Of a DNA stretch of 64,000 nucleotides, positions 17,083 to 24,255 are shown one piece after another. Source of the stretch: a virus; the IMG/VR virus record IMGVR_UViG_3300050015_000481, positions 19,399-83,398 of that record; one strand, given 5' to 3'. The notes beneath the pieces are model-generated. The model saw only the letters and a list, made by a program, of their open reading frames with translations, had not been told where the DNA came from and did not search any database. Position 1 is the first letter of the stretch. Each line of letters opens with the position of its first letter. The position numbers and the translations under genes are program-made.

Positions 17083-18013
17083 TAGAAAAGAAATATTGAT
17101 TTGTAATGAATGTAATAAAGAATTTAATTCATTAAAAGGATTGAAAAATCATAATAGATACGGATGTAGTACCAAATTACATTCAAATTATTTTAAATAT
17201 TGCCCAATATGTAATGAAATAATACATTATGAAAGTAAAACTAAATATGATTATGCAATTAAAAATGATTCAAAATGCCATAAATGTGGTAATATTGGTA
17301 GAGAAGTGTCTGAAAACACAAAAATTAAAACATCTAAAACATTAAAAGAAAAATATGATAATGGCACACTAATTCCAAACATGATAGGCGCACATTCAAA
17401 TGAATCAAGAAAAAAACAATCTGCAAAGAGAAAGAATTGTAAGTTAACTGAATCGCATAAATTAAATATTTCGATTGGTTTAAATAAATCTGAAAATTTT
17501 AAAATATCCGTACATTCAAAAGAAAGAGGTAATAAAATTTCAAAAAAATTAACAAATAAAAAATTTTCAAAAGAACATATCATTAAACTTTCTGAATCAC
17601 ATGCAAATGTTGCGAACGAAAATAATCCGTTTTATAATAAAAGTCATACTAATGAAGCTAAGAATAAAATGAGAATTAGTGCCATTGAAAGAATTAGATT
17701 AAATAAGTTTGAAAATAATCAAATAGTGCCGTTTTATAACAAAAGAGGTTGTGAATATTTTAATAATCTAATGAAAATCAATAATTGTTTCATACAACAC
17801 GCTGAAAATGGTGGTGAATTTTATATTAAGAAATTAGGATATTTTGTTGATGGATATGACGAAAAAAACAATATTGTTTATGAATGGGATGAAAAACGTC
17901 ATTTTCAAAAAGGTAAATTAATTGAAAGGGATATTATTAGAGAAAATGAAATTACCAATTTACTAAAATGTGCTTTTATTAGAATTAAAGAAAGTGAGGT
18001 AAATAATGATTAA
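17072..18013 (+). CDS. Homing endonuclease, zinc-finger/NUMOD3 plus EDxHD-type nuclease
   Basis: This is a 313-residue mobile nuclease. The N-terminus has paired Cys motifs (CNEC, CPIC, CHKC) expected to bind zinc. The middle is a Lys/Ser/Asn-rich array with NUMOD3-like repeats such as NNPFYNKSHTNEAKNKM near residue 190. The C-terminal domain (about 215-305) contains VDGYDEKNNIVYEWDEKRHF, matching the E-x-D-x-x-x-H core of Vsr-like (PD-(D/E)XK superfamily) homing nucleases. It overlaps both neighbours (11 bases upstream, 8 downstream), so it has fitted itself into an existing operon. The target is unknown. Confidence 0.8.
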   Translation: MENNRKEILICNECNKEFNSLKGLKNHNRYGCSTKLHSNYFKYCPICNEIIHYESKTKYDYAIKNDSKCHKCGNIGREVSENTKIKTSKTLKEKYDNGTLIPNMIGAHSNESRKKQSAKRKNCKLTESHKLNISIGLNKSENFKISVHSKERGNKISKKLTNKKFSKEHIIKLSESHANVANENNPFYNKSHTNEAKNKMRISAIERIRLNKFENNQIVPFYNKRGCEYFNNLMKINNCFIQHAENGGEFYIKKLGYFVDGYDEKNNIVYEWDEKRHFQKGKLIERDIIRENEITNLLKCAFIRIKESEVNND

Positions 18014-18611
18014 GAAAATTATAGTTGAGGAAATTAAAAAATTTTTCTTAAATGAATTTGCTTATCCTGAAATGAGACCAGAAGAAAAGAATACTTGGGA
18101 CATAAATGGAGAAAATGTTGACATTAATTTCTTTGTACATAAATATGATGAATGGAATCATCAGGGTGGTGAAAATAGTGGTTATAAAGACCCTTCAGAA
18201 GCATCAGTGTTAGAATTTATAGAGAATAACTATGAAGATTTTACACATGATGAAAAATTAAAAAAAGAGTTGCTTTGGGCATTGACAGATCGAGAAGTTT
18301 TAAATGAGAATGAATCTAAATATAATAAAGAAAAAGAAGCATTAATGAAATCAAAAAGTATTGATGCTGAAATGAAAGAAAAGATTCTAAAATATTTTAC
18401 TGCTGGTTCAACATATAAAGAAGGTGGACATGTACATGGTTTAAGCAAGCCAAAAGAATTAATGGACAAAACATCTAAAACAGAAGGTGTTAGTATGGGT
18501 GCAGATAAAGACGGATTCTTTGTATATACACATCGTCAAAGGTCTAAGTCATATGAATCACCCGAAAAAATATCAATAAAAGACATTGAATTTACTGAAA
18601 GTACTGGCTAA
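18006..18611 (+). CDS. Hypothetical protein
   Basis: This is a 201-residue acidic protein without a recognised domain. It begins with an amphipathic helix (KKIIVEEIKKFFLNEF), continues with Trp/His-containing segments (YDEWNHQGGENSGY) and ends in a beta-type segment. The N-terminus carries FLNE and the middle VLNE, the L-x-E form. It overlaps the homing endonuclease by 8 bases and abuts the next gene by one base. It was probably the original neighbour of the polyvalent protein before the endonuclease arrived. Confidence 0.65.
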   Translation: MIKKIIVEEIKKFFLNEFAYPEMRPEEKNTWDINGENVDINFFVHKYDEWNHQGGENSGYKDPSEASVLEFIENNYEDFTHDEKLKKELLWALTDREVLNENESKYNKEKEALMKSKSIDAEMKEKILKYFTAGSTYKEGGHVHGLSKPKELMDKTSKTEGVSMGADKDGFFVYTHRQRSKSYESPEKISIKDIEFTESTG

Positions 18612-19267
18612 TGAAAAAAGAAAAATTACTTAAAGAACAACAACGCAATAAATTACTCGAAGATTCGGGCATAAATCTTGTTCAAAATGCAAATTTATTG
18701 TCAATTGATATTCAACCAGAATATCAAAATGCATTTAATTTTCAATTGAGTAATTATATACGATTTTTAAATAGAAATTTTGATACTATGAATTCTCTTA
18801 CATTTTTATATAATGGTGAGAATACTGTTGGTGGCGTAAGTGAAGGAGAATATAAAATGTGGTTAATAGAAAATGGTATTAAAGAATCAATACTTGATTA
18901 TGCCAGATTTTACGATAAAGGTTATGCATTTTTCAGAAGCTGTATGGATGATGGTCATGATGAAAAAGAAATTGTTAACTTAGTAAAATATATGATTAAA
19001 CATGACATTAACGATAGTAGAGACATTGATGAAGAAATGTGGCAAGGTTTTATGACAGAATATGGATATGATTCAAGTGATGTTCGTGATTTTCTTGAAC
19101 CAGCACAGGATTGCATTAATATACCAGATTTAATGGATTACTTACAAAAATTTTCTGGAAAAATAGTTATATGTGGCGGTGGAATAAACCAATGCTTTAA
19201 AGAAGTAGAAATTGCTTTAAATGCATTGGAAAAAATTTATAATGTTTTAACAAAATTTACTTATTAA
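18611..19267 (+). CDS. Hypothetical protein with alpha/beta (Rossmann-like) pattern
   Basis: This is a 218-residue protein. A hydrophobic strand LLSIDIQPEYQNAF near residue 30 and a final strand-turn-helix KIVICGGGINQCFKEV near residue 185 resemble the first and last strands of isochorismatase-like hydrolases, where an Asp after the first strand and a late Cys are catalytic. The similarity is weak: the middle region is different and a catalytic Lys is not placed with certainty. It may equally be a phage-specific Rossmann protein. It is coupled to the upstream gene by a TAATG junction. Confidence 0.55.
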   Translation: MKKEKLLKEQQRNKLLEDSGINLVQNANLLSIDIQPEYQNAFNFQLSNYIRFLNRNFDTMNSLTFLYNGENTVGGVSEGEYKMWLIENGIKESILDYARFYDKGYAFFRSCMDDGHDEKEIVNLVKYMIKHDINDSRDIDEEMWQGFMTEYGYDSSDVRDFLEPAQDCINIPDLMDYLQKFSGKIVICGGGINQCFKEVEIALNALEKIYNVLTKFTY

Positions 19268-19307
19268 TTTTATTATTGTATAAGTGTGAGTTACTAAATC
19301 CTATAAA

Positions 19308-19316
19308 GTATTTATT
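19308..19316 (+). promoter_or_regulatory. GTATTTATW motif abutting a start codon
   Basis: GTATTTATT is followed at once by ATG at 19317. If the motif is a -10 element, that first ATG would be at or upstream of the transcript start, which favours the in-frame ATG at 19353. Confidence 0.5.
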
Positions 19317-19460
19317 ATGAAAAGCAAAGACAAAACAAAAACAGTTACACCAATGGATGTAGCAAGATTTGTTGGTGCTGAAAAAGACTATCAAGATGTT
19401 TTAAATAAGAATAGGGGTGCTTTGGTTGAAAATTTTTATAGCTTATTGAAAAAATTATGA
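19317..19460 (+). CDS. Small protein of 47 (or 35) residues
   Basis: This is a short frame ending in ATGA shared with the next gene, a typical translational-coupling junction, which supports it being real. From 19317 it encodes 47 residues; from the in-frame ATG at 19353 it encodes 35, beginning MDVARFVGAEKDYQDVLN. The shorter form fits better with the promoter motif directly upstream. It is helical and charged, with no known family. It may be a small partner of the downstream 2H phosphoesterase. Confidence 0.55.
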   Translation: MKSKDKTKTVTPMDVARFVGAEKDYQDVLNKNRGALVENFYSLLKKL

Positions 19461-19840
19461 GTAATATTTCTTATAGTGCAGTAGTTCTTGATGAAAGTTC
19501 AAGAAACCGATTAATCAGAAGATTCGAGTCATTAATACCCGAAGGCTGGGAAGTTGTTGCACATCATGCCACAATAAAGTTGGGCGAACTTGACCCAAAT
19601 GAAAAATGGATGATTAATGAAGAAATTACATTGAGTGTAAATGATTTTGCAATGGATGATAAGGTTATGGCAGTTGGTGTTAGTGGCTCTGAAAGCCACA
19701 ATGCCAAGCCACATATAACCATTGCTGTAAATCGACAAGCGGGTGGTAAACCAATGATGTCGAATAAATTAATTGACTGGAAAAAAATAAGAGTTCCCTT
19801 GGTGATAAGAGGAATCGTGACTGAAGTTGAATATAAGTAA
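19457..19840 (+). CDS. 2H phosphoesterase (LigT/CPDase-like)
   Basis: This 127-residue protein has the two hallmark H-x-T motifs of the 2H superfamily: H37-A-T39 in HHATIKL and H86-I-T88 in KPHITIAV. These enzymes open 2',3'-cyclic phosphates, ligate 2'-5' RNA ends or cut cyclic oligonucleotides; T4 Acb1, which degrades CBASS signals, belongs to the same fold. It starts within the ATGA end of the small upstream gene and is followed 1 base later by a PD-(D/E)XK-like gene and then the HAD gene remnant, forming an RNA-end-processing set. Whether it acts on RNA ends or on defence signals cannot be told. Confidence 0.8.
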   Translation: MSNISYSAVVLDESSRNRLIRRFESLIPEGWEVVAHHATIKLGELDPNEKWMINEEITLSVNDFAMDDKVMAVGVSGSESHNAKPHITIAVNRQAGGKPMMSNKLIDWKKIRVPLVIRGIVTEVEYK

Positions 19841-19841
19841 A

Positions 19842-20438
19842 ATGAGTAATGATGAGTATGTTGCAAAAAAACAGCAAAAAGATTTTGAAGAAGGTAAAAA
19901 ACCACAAAAATTATTCGCAGATTTAATGCAGAAGAACGGGTTTCGCTGTTATAGCGCAACCAGTTATCAAGATAAATATGAACATTGGGATATCCTGACT
20001 GTTGAAGACCTTGGAAATGGTACGAAAGTTTTTGAACGTTCGGACATAAAAGGTCTAAAGAACTGTGTAAAAGAAGGTTTCGAATGGATGGAATTACAAA
20101 CAATCGATGGAAGAATGGGTTGGTTGTATTCGGAATTTACAGATAATATAATATTTGAAATTGAAGATTGCTTTCTTTTCATAAAAAGAGCAGAATTACT
20201 TCCAATCATTGTAGCAAATGTAGCAAAGATGGACAAATTGGATGAAGAAGATGGGGAACGTCCACCAGTAGTTCATGTGATAAAAGACGGTCTTAAATAT
20301 TATCAGAGGTACTGTAGAATATTGTGGGGTAATACAGATATAACTGTTATGTCACCATTTACGGATTTTCAGCATTTAATTTATATGAAACTATATAAAG
20401 CAGACGGTAAAATAGAAAAATTTAATAGAAAACAATGA
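19842..20438 (+). CDS. PD-(D/E)XK nuclease-like protein
   Basis: This is a protein of about 198 residues. ATG at 19842 is used rather than an upstream TTG because it follows the previous stop by one base. Residues about 35-75 show the likely PD-(D/E)XK core: an Asp in EHWDILTV and, about 20 residues later, SDIKGLK (the D-x-K pair), followed by a WMELQT strand and GWLYSEF. This pattern occurs in phage nucleases and Holliday-junction-type enzymes. It ends in ATGA shared with the remnant start of the HAD gene, showing that it was once directly coupled to that gene. Assignment is by motif only. Confidence 0.6.
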   Translation: MSNDEYVAKKQQKDFEEGKKPQKLFADLMQKNGFRCYSATSYQDKYEHWDILTVEDLGNGTKVFERSDIKGLKNCVKEGFEWMELQTIDGRMGWLYSEFTDNIIFEIEDCFLFIKRAELLPIIVANVAKMDKLDEEDGERPPVVHVIKDGLKYYQRYCRILWGNTDITVMSPFTDFQHLIYMKLYKADGKIEKFNRKQ

Positions 20439-20458
20439 AAAGATTGGCAGTATTTGAT
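20435..20458 (+). pseudogene. Orphaned 5' end of the HAD phosphatase gene
   Basis: ATG at 20435 overlaps the upstream stop as ATGA and reads MKRLAVFD, then runs into the reverse complement of the homing endonuclease. MKRLAVFD is nearly identical to residues 11-17 (KRLSVFD) of the intact HAD protein that starts at 21517. It therefore marks the original start of that gene, cut off after eight codons by the insertion. Confidence 0.75.
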
Positions 20459-21468
20459 TATATGTACTTAAAAGAATATCCTTTACAATGTTTTCTATCC
20501 CCCCTAGTAACTCTTTGTATACTTTCATATTTTACATTAATTTTATTGGATGCTTCATGTATATTATTAAATGTTTTAATATAATTATTTGATATATAAT
20601 CATACATTTCTATTTTACGTAAATTTGGGGTTCTATCATACGTTCCTATTTTATATTCTTTAAGTGTTTGGAATAAATTATATTTTCTTGTAAGTCTAAG
20701 ATTTTCGGAATCTTCGTAAATATTATTTTTTAATATTAAAAGGTCTTTATATGAATTATATTTTAGTACTACAAGCCTATTATTATTTGAAGAATATTTG
20801 GTGATACTTACTTTAGTGTTTGATAAACCATATAAATTAAAACTTTTCTTTATCTCAGTAATTAAATTTTCTGAACCGATAATTGAAAAACATAATGCAC
20901 CATTCTTTCTCTTTTTTTCTTTATTAATTGATCCATCCCCATCGAAAACACCACGTATGAAGTGCCAAAAATATTCTTGAGGTATGTCAGGCATTATACA
21001 ATTAAATGACTTATTTGAGTGAACACCTAATTTATTGAGATCATTAACAATTTCTTTAGATGCTATTTGTAGAGAATAGCGTGTATATGTTTTATTGGTT
21101 CTTTTATCAAAGACATTATATTTGGCTAATTTATGCTCGGATTTAATTTCCCTTTTTAACATATCAACTAACTCGATGTCTCTTGAAGTTAAAACTAACT
21201 TATATCGGTTATCAACATATCCATCAGATATAATCAAGCCCAATAAATATGCTTTATTTTTAGCATTAATAATTTTGAAAAATTCGGTATTAATTTTATA
21301 TCTTCTATTATTACCGTCATGTGATTTATTGTTTATTGTGTATCCATGCTTTTTTAATTGATATTTAATGGTTGAATACGAAACATTAATAATTTTTGAA
21401 ATTTTTGTTATTGTATAATTTTCATTAAAATAATAATGAGCAATTTGATTAATATCATATTTATTCAT
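20458..21468 (-). CDS. LAGLIDADG homing endonuclease inserted in the HAD gene
   Basis: This is a 336-residue protein on the minus strand. The start is set at 21468 (MNKYDINQ) because an upstream extension would run through the promoter motif. An N-terminal helix-turn-helix (TITKISKIINVSYSTIKYQL) is followed by two LAGLIDADG helices: AYLLGLIISDG near 73-83 and FIRGVFDGDGS near 170-180, each with an acidic catalytic residue. A C-terminal segment (KTFNNIHEASNKINVKYESI) resembles NUMOD1. Its stop codon lies at the exact break in the HAD gene. The two motif copies suggest a monomeric two-domain enzyme. Confidence 0.9.
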   Translation of the reverse strand: MNKYDINQIAHYYFNENYTITKISKIINVSYSTIKYQLKKHGYTINNKSHDGNNRRYKINTEFFKIINAKNKAYLLGLIISDGYVDNRYKLVLTSRDIELVDMLKREIKSEHKLAKYNVFDKRTNKTYTRYSLQIASKEIVNDLNKLGVHSNKSFNCIMPDIPQEYFWHFIRGVFDGDGSINKEKKRKNGALCFSIIGSENLITEIKKSFNLYGLSNTKVSITKYSSNNNRLVVLKYNSYKDLLILKNNIYEDSENLRLTRKYNLFQTLKEYKIGTYDRTPNLRKIEMYDYISNNYIKTFNNIHEASNKINVKYESIQRVTRGDRKHCKGYSFKYI

Positions 21469-21474
21469 ATCTTT

Positions 21475-21491
21475 GTATTTATAATAAATAC
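21475..21491. promoter_or_regulatory. Divergent, palindromic pair of GTATTTATW motifs
   Basis: GTATTTATAATAAATAC reads as GTATTTATA on the plus strand (serving the HAD gene at 21517) and GTATTTATT on the minus strand (serving the LAGLIDADG gene, start 6 bases away). It is palindromic except for the centre base. The inserted element appears to have brought a two-way promoter. Confidence 0.6.
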
Positions 21492-21516
21492 TTATAATTT
21501 CGAATAATATAACCTT

Positions 21517-22113
21517 ATGACTACGGAAAAACACAAAAATACAATTAAACGCCTCAGTGTCTTTGATCTGGATGCGACAATTCTTGACACTCCAACACCA
21601 GAAGAAGGAAAAAAAATATGGGAAAAATATTACAAAAAGCCATTTTCATATAAGGGTTGGTGGAGTAAGCCAGAGAGCCTTGATACTGAAGTATTCGATA
21701 TTAAACCTTTTCCAGCAGTTCTGGCAGAACTTAATAAAGAAAAAGCAACACCTGACACTGCTGTTATTATCTTAACATCAAGAGTGGAAAGATTACGTCC
21801 ACAGGTTGAGAACGTGCTTAAACTCAATAATATTTCCGTAGATGATGTTCTATTGAAAAATAGTAATGAAGATAAGGGTGATATTATTTTAAAAATCTCA
21901 GTTTATAATCCAGACCTTCGAGAAATCGTAGTGTATGATGACTTTATGGAAAAAAATGAAGCTAAGATTCAGGAATATACGAAAATCATCGGTGAATTAT
22001 CACCAGAGATTCAATATACTTTGTATTATGTTGACAACGGTAGGATTACTTTACTGGAATCCACTAATATAATATTGAAAATGATATCAGATGAAATTCG
22101 AAAATTAATTTAA
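21517..22113 (+). CDS. HAD phosphatase of the RNA-repair (SAK) type
   Basis: This is a 198-residue haloacid-dehalogenase-fold protein. Motif I is D17-L-D19-A-T21, followed by the TPTP and GWWSKPESL segments typical of the HAD family found in Swiss-Army-knife RNA-repair proteins. Motif II is LTSR near 86-89, and an acidic motif IV (VVYDDF) lies near residue 139. It likely removes phosphates from nucleic-acid ends. The first ten residues replace the original start, and codons for KRLSVFD are recoded relative to the remnant at 20435. Expression now depends on the GTATTTATA site at 21475 instead of coupling to the upstream gene. Confidence 0.8.
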   Translation: MTTEKHKNTIKRLSVFDLDATILDTPTPEEGKKIWEKYYKKPFSYKGWWSKPESLDTEVFDIKPFPAVLAELNKEKATPDTAVIILTSRVERLRPQVENVLKLNNISVDDVLLKNSNEDKGDIILKISVYNPDLREIVVYDDFMEKNEAKIQEYTKIIGELSPEIQYTLYYVDNGRITLLESTNIILKMISDEIRKLI

Positions 22114-22115
22114 AC

Positions 22116-22124
22116 GTATTTATA
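22116..22124 (+). promoter_or_regulatory. GTATTTATW phage promoter motif
   Basis: GTATTTATA lies 13 bases before the start of the homing endonuclease at 22138. Confidence 0.6.
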
Positions 22125-22137
22125 GTAAAATATTTGA

Positions 22138-22872
22138 ATGGGACTATGCTCAAATAAGGAAAAATTTATTATTGCTGCACAAATAAAGCATAATAGCAAA
22201 TATGACTATTCCAAAGTAGTATATGTTGGTAACAAAGATAAAATAACAATTATTTGTCCTAAACATGGTGAATTTTCACAGAGACCAAATGATCATTTAA
22301 CTGGATATGGCTGTAAGAAATGCCAATACGAAAAAATCTCAAAAGAAAATAAATTTACAAATAATATTTTTATTGAAAAGGCAAATAAAAAACATAATAA
22401 TACATATGATTATTCATTAGTTAAATATAATGGATATGAAAATAAAATTACTATTATTTGTAAAAAGCATGGTGAGTTTAATCAATCGCCACATGCACAT
22501 TTGGGTGGCGCAGGATGCCCTAAATGTAAAGAATCTTTTGGTGAGAAAAAAATTGCAGAAATCTTATTAAAATATAATATTCAATTTGAAAGAGAGAAAA
22601 CATTTAAAGATTTAAAATACAGAGCTAACTTATATTATGATTTTTATTTACCAAATCATAAAGTATTTATTGAATATCATGGAATACAACATTTTGCGCC
22701 AGTAAAATTTTTTGGCGGTAAAAATGCGCTTATTGAAACAAGAAAACGTGATATAATTAAATTGAAGTATGCTATAAATAATAATTATTTGTTAATTTCA
22801 TTATATAATATTCCAATAAAACATATGGATGAATTATTAACGAAAGCATTAAACTATAAATCAATAATATGA
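22138..22872 (+). CDS. Homing endonuclease with DUF723 repeats and PD-(D/E)XK domain
   Basis: This 244-residue protein is built from two ~60-residue DUF723-like zinc modules. Each has the pattern H-N-x-x-Y-D-Y-S followed by ITIIC-x-x-HGEF, then a Pro/His segment and a C-x-K-C pair, and probably reads DNA. The C-terminal nuclease has YYDFYLPNHKVFIEYHGIQH, the D-x(n)-E-x-x-G-x-Q-H core of Vsr-like PD-(D/E)XK enzymes. It is homologous to the proteins at 42290 and 58662. Its last codons overlap the ParB-like gene as ATGA, so it has merged into the operon without breaking it. Confidence 0.82.
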   Translation: MGLCSNKEKFIIAAQIKHNSKYDYSKVVYVGNKDKITIICPKHGEFSQRPNDHLTGYGCKKCQYEKISKENKFTNNIFIEKANKKHNNTYDYSLVKYNGYENKITIICKKHGEFNQSPHAHLGGAGCPKCKESFGEKKIAEILLKYNIQFEREKTFKDLKYRANLYYDFYLPNHKVFIEYHGIQHFAPVKFFGGKNALIETRKRDIIKLKYAINNNYLLISLYNIPIKHMDELLTKALNYKSII

Positions 22873-23693
22873 GCAGGATATCACCAAAATATTTACCACA
22901 AGTGGGTGCACCAATTGATTTAATTTTTGAAAAACTTATTGAAAATGACTGTGAGTATATGAACATTCAAATGAATCCTAATGAACTACAATCATCGCAA
23001 CCATTTACATTATCCGATGATGTTCACACTGCAGTAAACGATGATATGCATCCTATATGGATTGATAATGAAATGAAAATTATTGACGGTCATCATAAAT
23101 GGGTTAAAGCACTACTTGATAACACACCAATATTTGTTGTTAAATTAAGTATGGATTTTAAAAATGCTGCAAGACTTTTAAATAAGATTCAAGATATATA
23201 TGAATATGAACAGCATCAAGGAATGGAAGAAGTGGAAGCACAAGATGCAATCAACATGGATAATCAAGCAGATTCAGGCATTAGTGATAGTGAATTTCTT
23301 AATACATTAGAAGAAGATAATCTCAATGCACAATCAGGAGATACTTCAACTAACGGACAGGTAATCATTGGCTATAGAAAAGACCCAATAAAAGAAAATT
23401 CAGTTATTGGTAATTTTTTTATGTTGAAACCCGTTGAGGGTTTTGATAAATATGAAATTGAATTTGATAATTTACTTGATGTACATTCTCTGGGAGTCGT
23501 ATACAAAGATGGTCAGAATCCCATAGACATTCTTTCAAAGGTTTGGTTTCCACATGTGAATTTTGAAAAATTAAGTCAACAATATAATATGCCAGTAGAA
23601 AACCTGAAGTGTAAAGCAATTGCAGAAAAAGCAGTTAAAATGGGCTATGATGGCATTAAATATGGCGATACATTAGTACAAGGATTAAAATAA
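22869..23693 (+). CDS. ParB/sulfiredoxin-fold protein with C-terminal phage domain
   Basis: This is a 274-residue protein. Residues about 55-100 carry a ParB N-terminal-like signature (WIDNEMKIIDGHHKWVKALL), the I-x-D-G-H-H-R/K-W core that in ParB binds CTP and in relatives acts as nuclease or kinase. After an acidic linker (about 110-165), the C-terminal part ends in EKAVKMGYDGIKYG, a motif common in polyvalent phage proteins and some ADP-ribosyltransferase-like modules. No DNA-binding helix-turn-helix is visible, so chromosome-segregation function is unlikely. It overlaps the upstream homing gene by 4 bases. Confidence 0.65.
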   Translation: MSRISPKYLPQVGAPIDLIFEKLIENDCEYMNIQMNPNELQSSQPFTLSDDVHTAVNDDMHPIWIDNEMKIIDGHHKWVKALLDNTPIFVVKLSMDFKNAARLLNKIQDIYEYEQHQGMEEVEAQDAINMDNQADSGISDSEFLNTLEEDNLNAQSGDTSTNGQVIIGYRKDPIKENSVIGNFFMLKPVEGFDKYEIEFDNLLDVHSLGVVYKDGQNPIDILSKVWFPHVNFEKLSQQYNMPVENLKCKAIAEKAVKMGYDGIKYGDTLVQGLK

Positions 23694-23699
23694 AAAACT

Positions 23700-24053
23700 A
23701 TGAATACATACAAAATTACAAACATAACAAATTTCGCAGGTAAGCGTGATTATAAATTCAATTCCGATTTGGATATTGAGTACGTTGATAACATGATGAA
23801 AAAAACAGTTAAGGTTAAACCTAATCAAACAGTTTTCTTAACAGTTGAATCTCTTCCATTGTCTGTACACAGACTTAGGGTAAAAAATTTAGTAACAGTT
23901 ACTGAAGTCAGCAAAAACGAATTGGCTGGATTGATGGCAGAACAGAAAAAGCCTGTGCCAGTAGCAGCAGTAGTTCAGGTGGAAGTTCCTGAAGAAATGT
24001 CAGCAAATGAGATAAAGCCTATAAAGAGAAAGAAAAAAGATAACGAAGAGTAA
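23700..24053 (+). CDS. Hypothetical small protein with beta core and basic tail
   Basis: This is a 117-residue protein whose first 80 residues form alternating strands. A Pro/Val-rich linker follows (VPVAAVVQVEVPEE) and the ending is strongly basic (KPIKRKKKDNEE). It is 6 bases after the ParB-like gene and closes that unit, as a good terminator lies 30 bases downstream. This layout resembles small head- or tail-decorating proteins in large phages, but no family match can be claimed. Confidence 0.6.
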   Translation: MNTYKITNITNFAGKRDYKFNSDLDIEYVDNMMKKTVKVKPNQTVFLTVESLPLSVHRLRVKNLVTVTEVSKNELAGLMAEQKKPVPVAAVVQVEVPEEMSANEIKPIKRKKKDNEE

Positions 24054-24083
24054 ATCTTTGATTTTCTATATTTTAATTAATTG

Positions 24084-24110
24084 GTCGATATTTTTATCGA
24101 CCTTTTTTTT
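24084..24110 (+). terminator. Rho-independent terminator
   Basis: GGTCGATA / TATCGACC stem with a short T loop followed by eight or more T. Confidence 0.9.
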
Positions 24111-24204
24111 ATTTATTATAGCTATTTTGATAATTATGCAGTATATTTGTTCCAATAAATATTGTATATTTTCATGGCAAGATTGACTTTTGCAAAAATA
24201 ATTC

Positions 24205-24213
24205 GTATTTATT
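24205..24213 (+). promoter_or_regulatory. GTATTTATW phage promoter motif
   Basis: GTATTTATT lies 42 bases before the glycosyltransferase start. The ~200-base gap between genes here also holds a TATATTTG at 24142 without a matching -35 element. Confidence 0.5.
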
Positions 24214-24255
24214 TATAATTAATTACATAATTTTATAATAATTTATAAAGACAGT

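Noticed and set aside
20459-21570. Group I intron interrupting the HAD gene
   Set aside because: Joining MKRLAVFD to LDATILD would give a neat protein, but the downstream gene already encodes its own KRLSVFD with a start codon and promoter, and the insert's gene is on the opposite strand. I could not identify a group I core by eye. Insertion with a duplicated 5' end explains the data better.
22869-23693. Chromosome-partition ParB
   Set aside because: The ParB core is present but there is no ParA neighbour, no parS-like repeats and no helix-turn-helix, so partition is unlikely.
24142-24149. TATATTTG as a host-type promoter before the glycosyltransferase
   Set aside because: No TTG is found at the 20-base distance that the five accepted sites share, and it lies over 100 bases from the gene.
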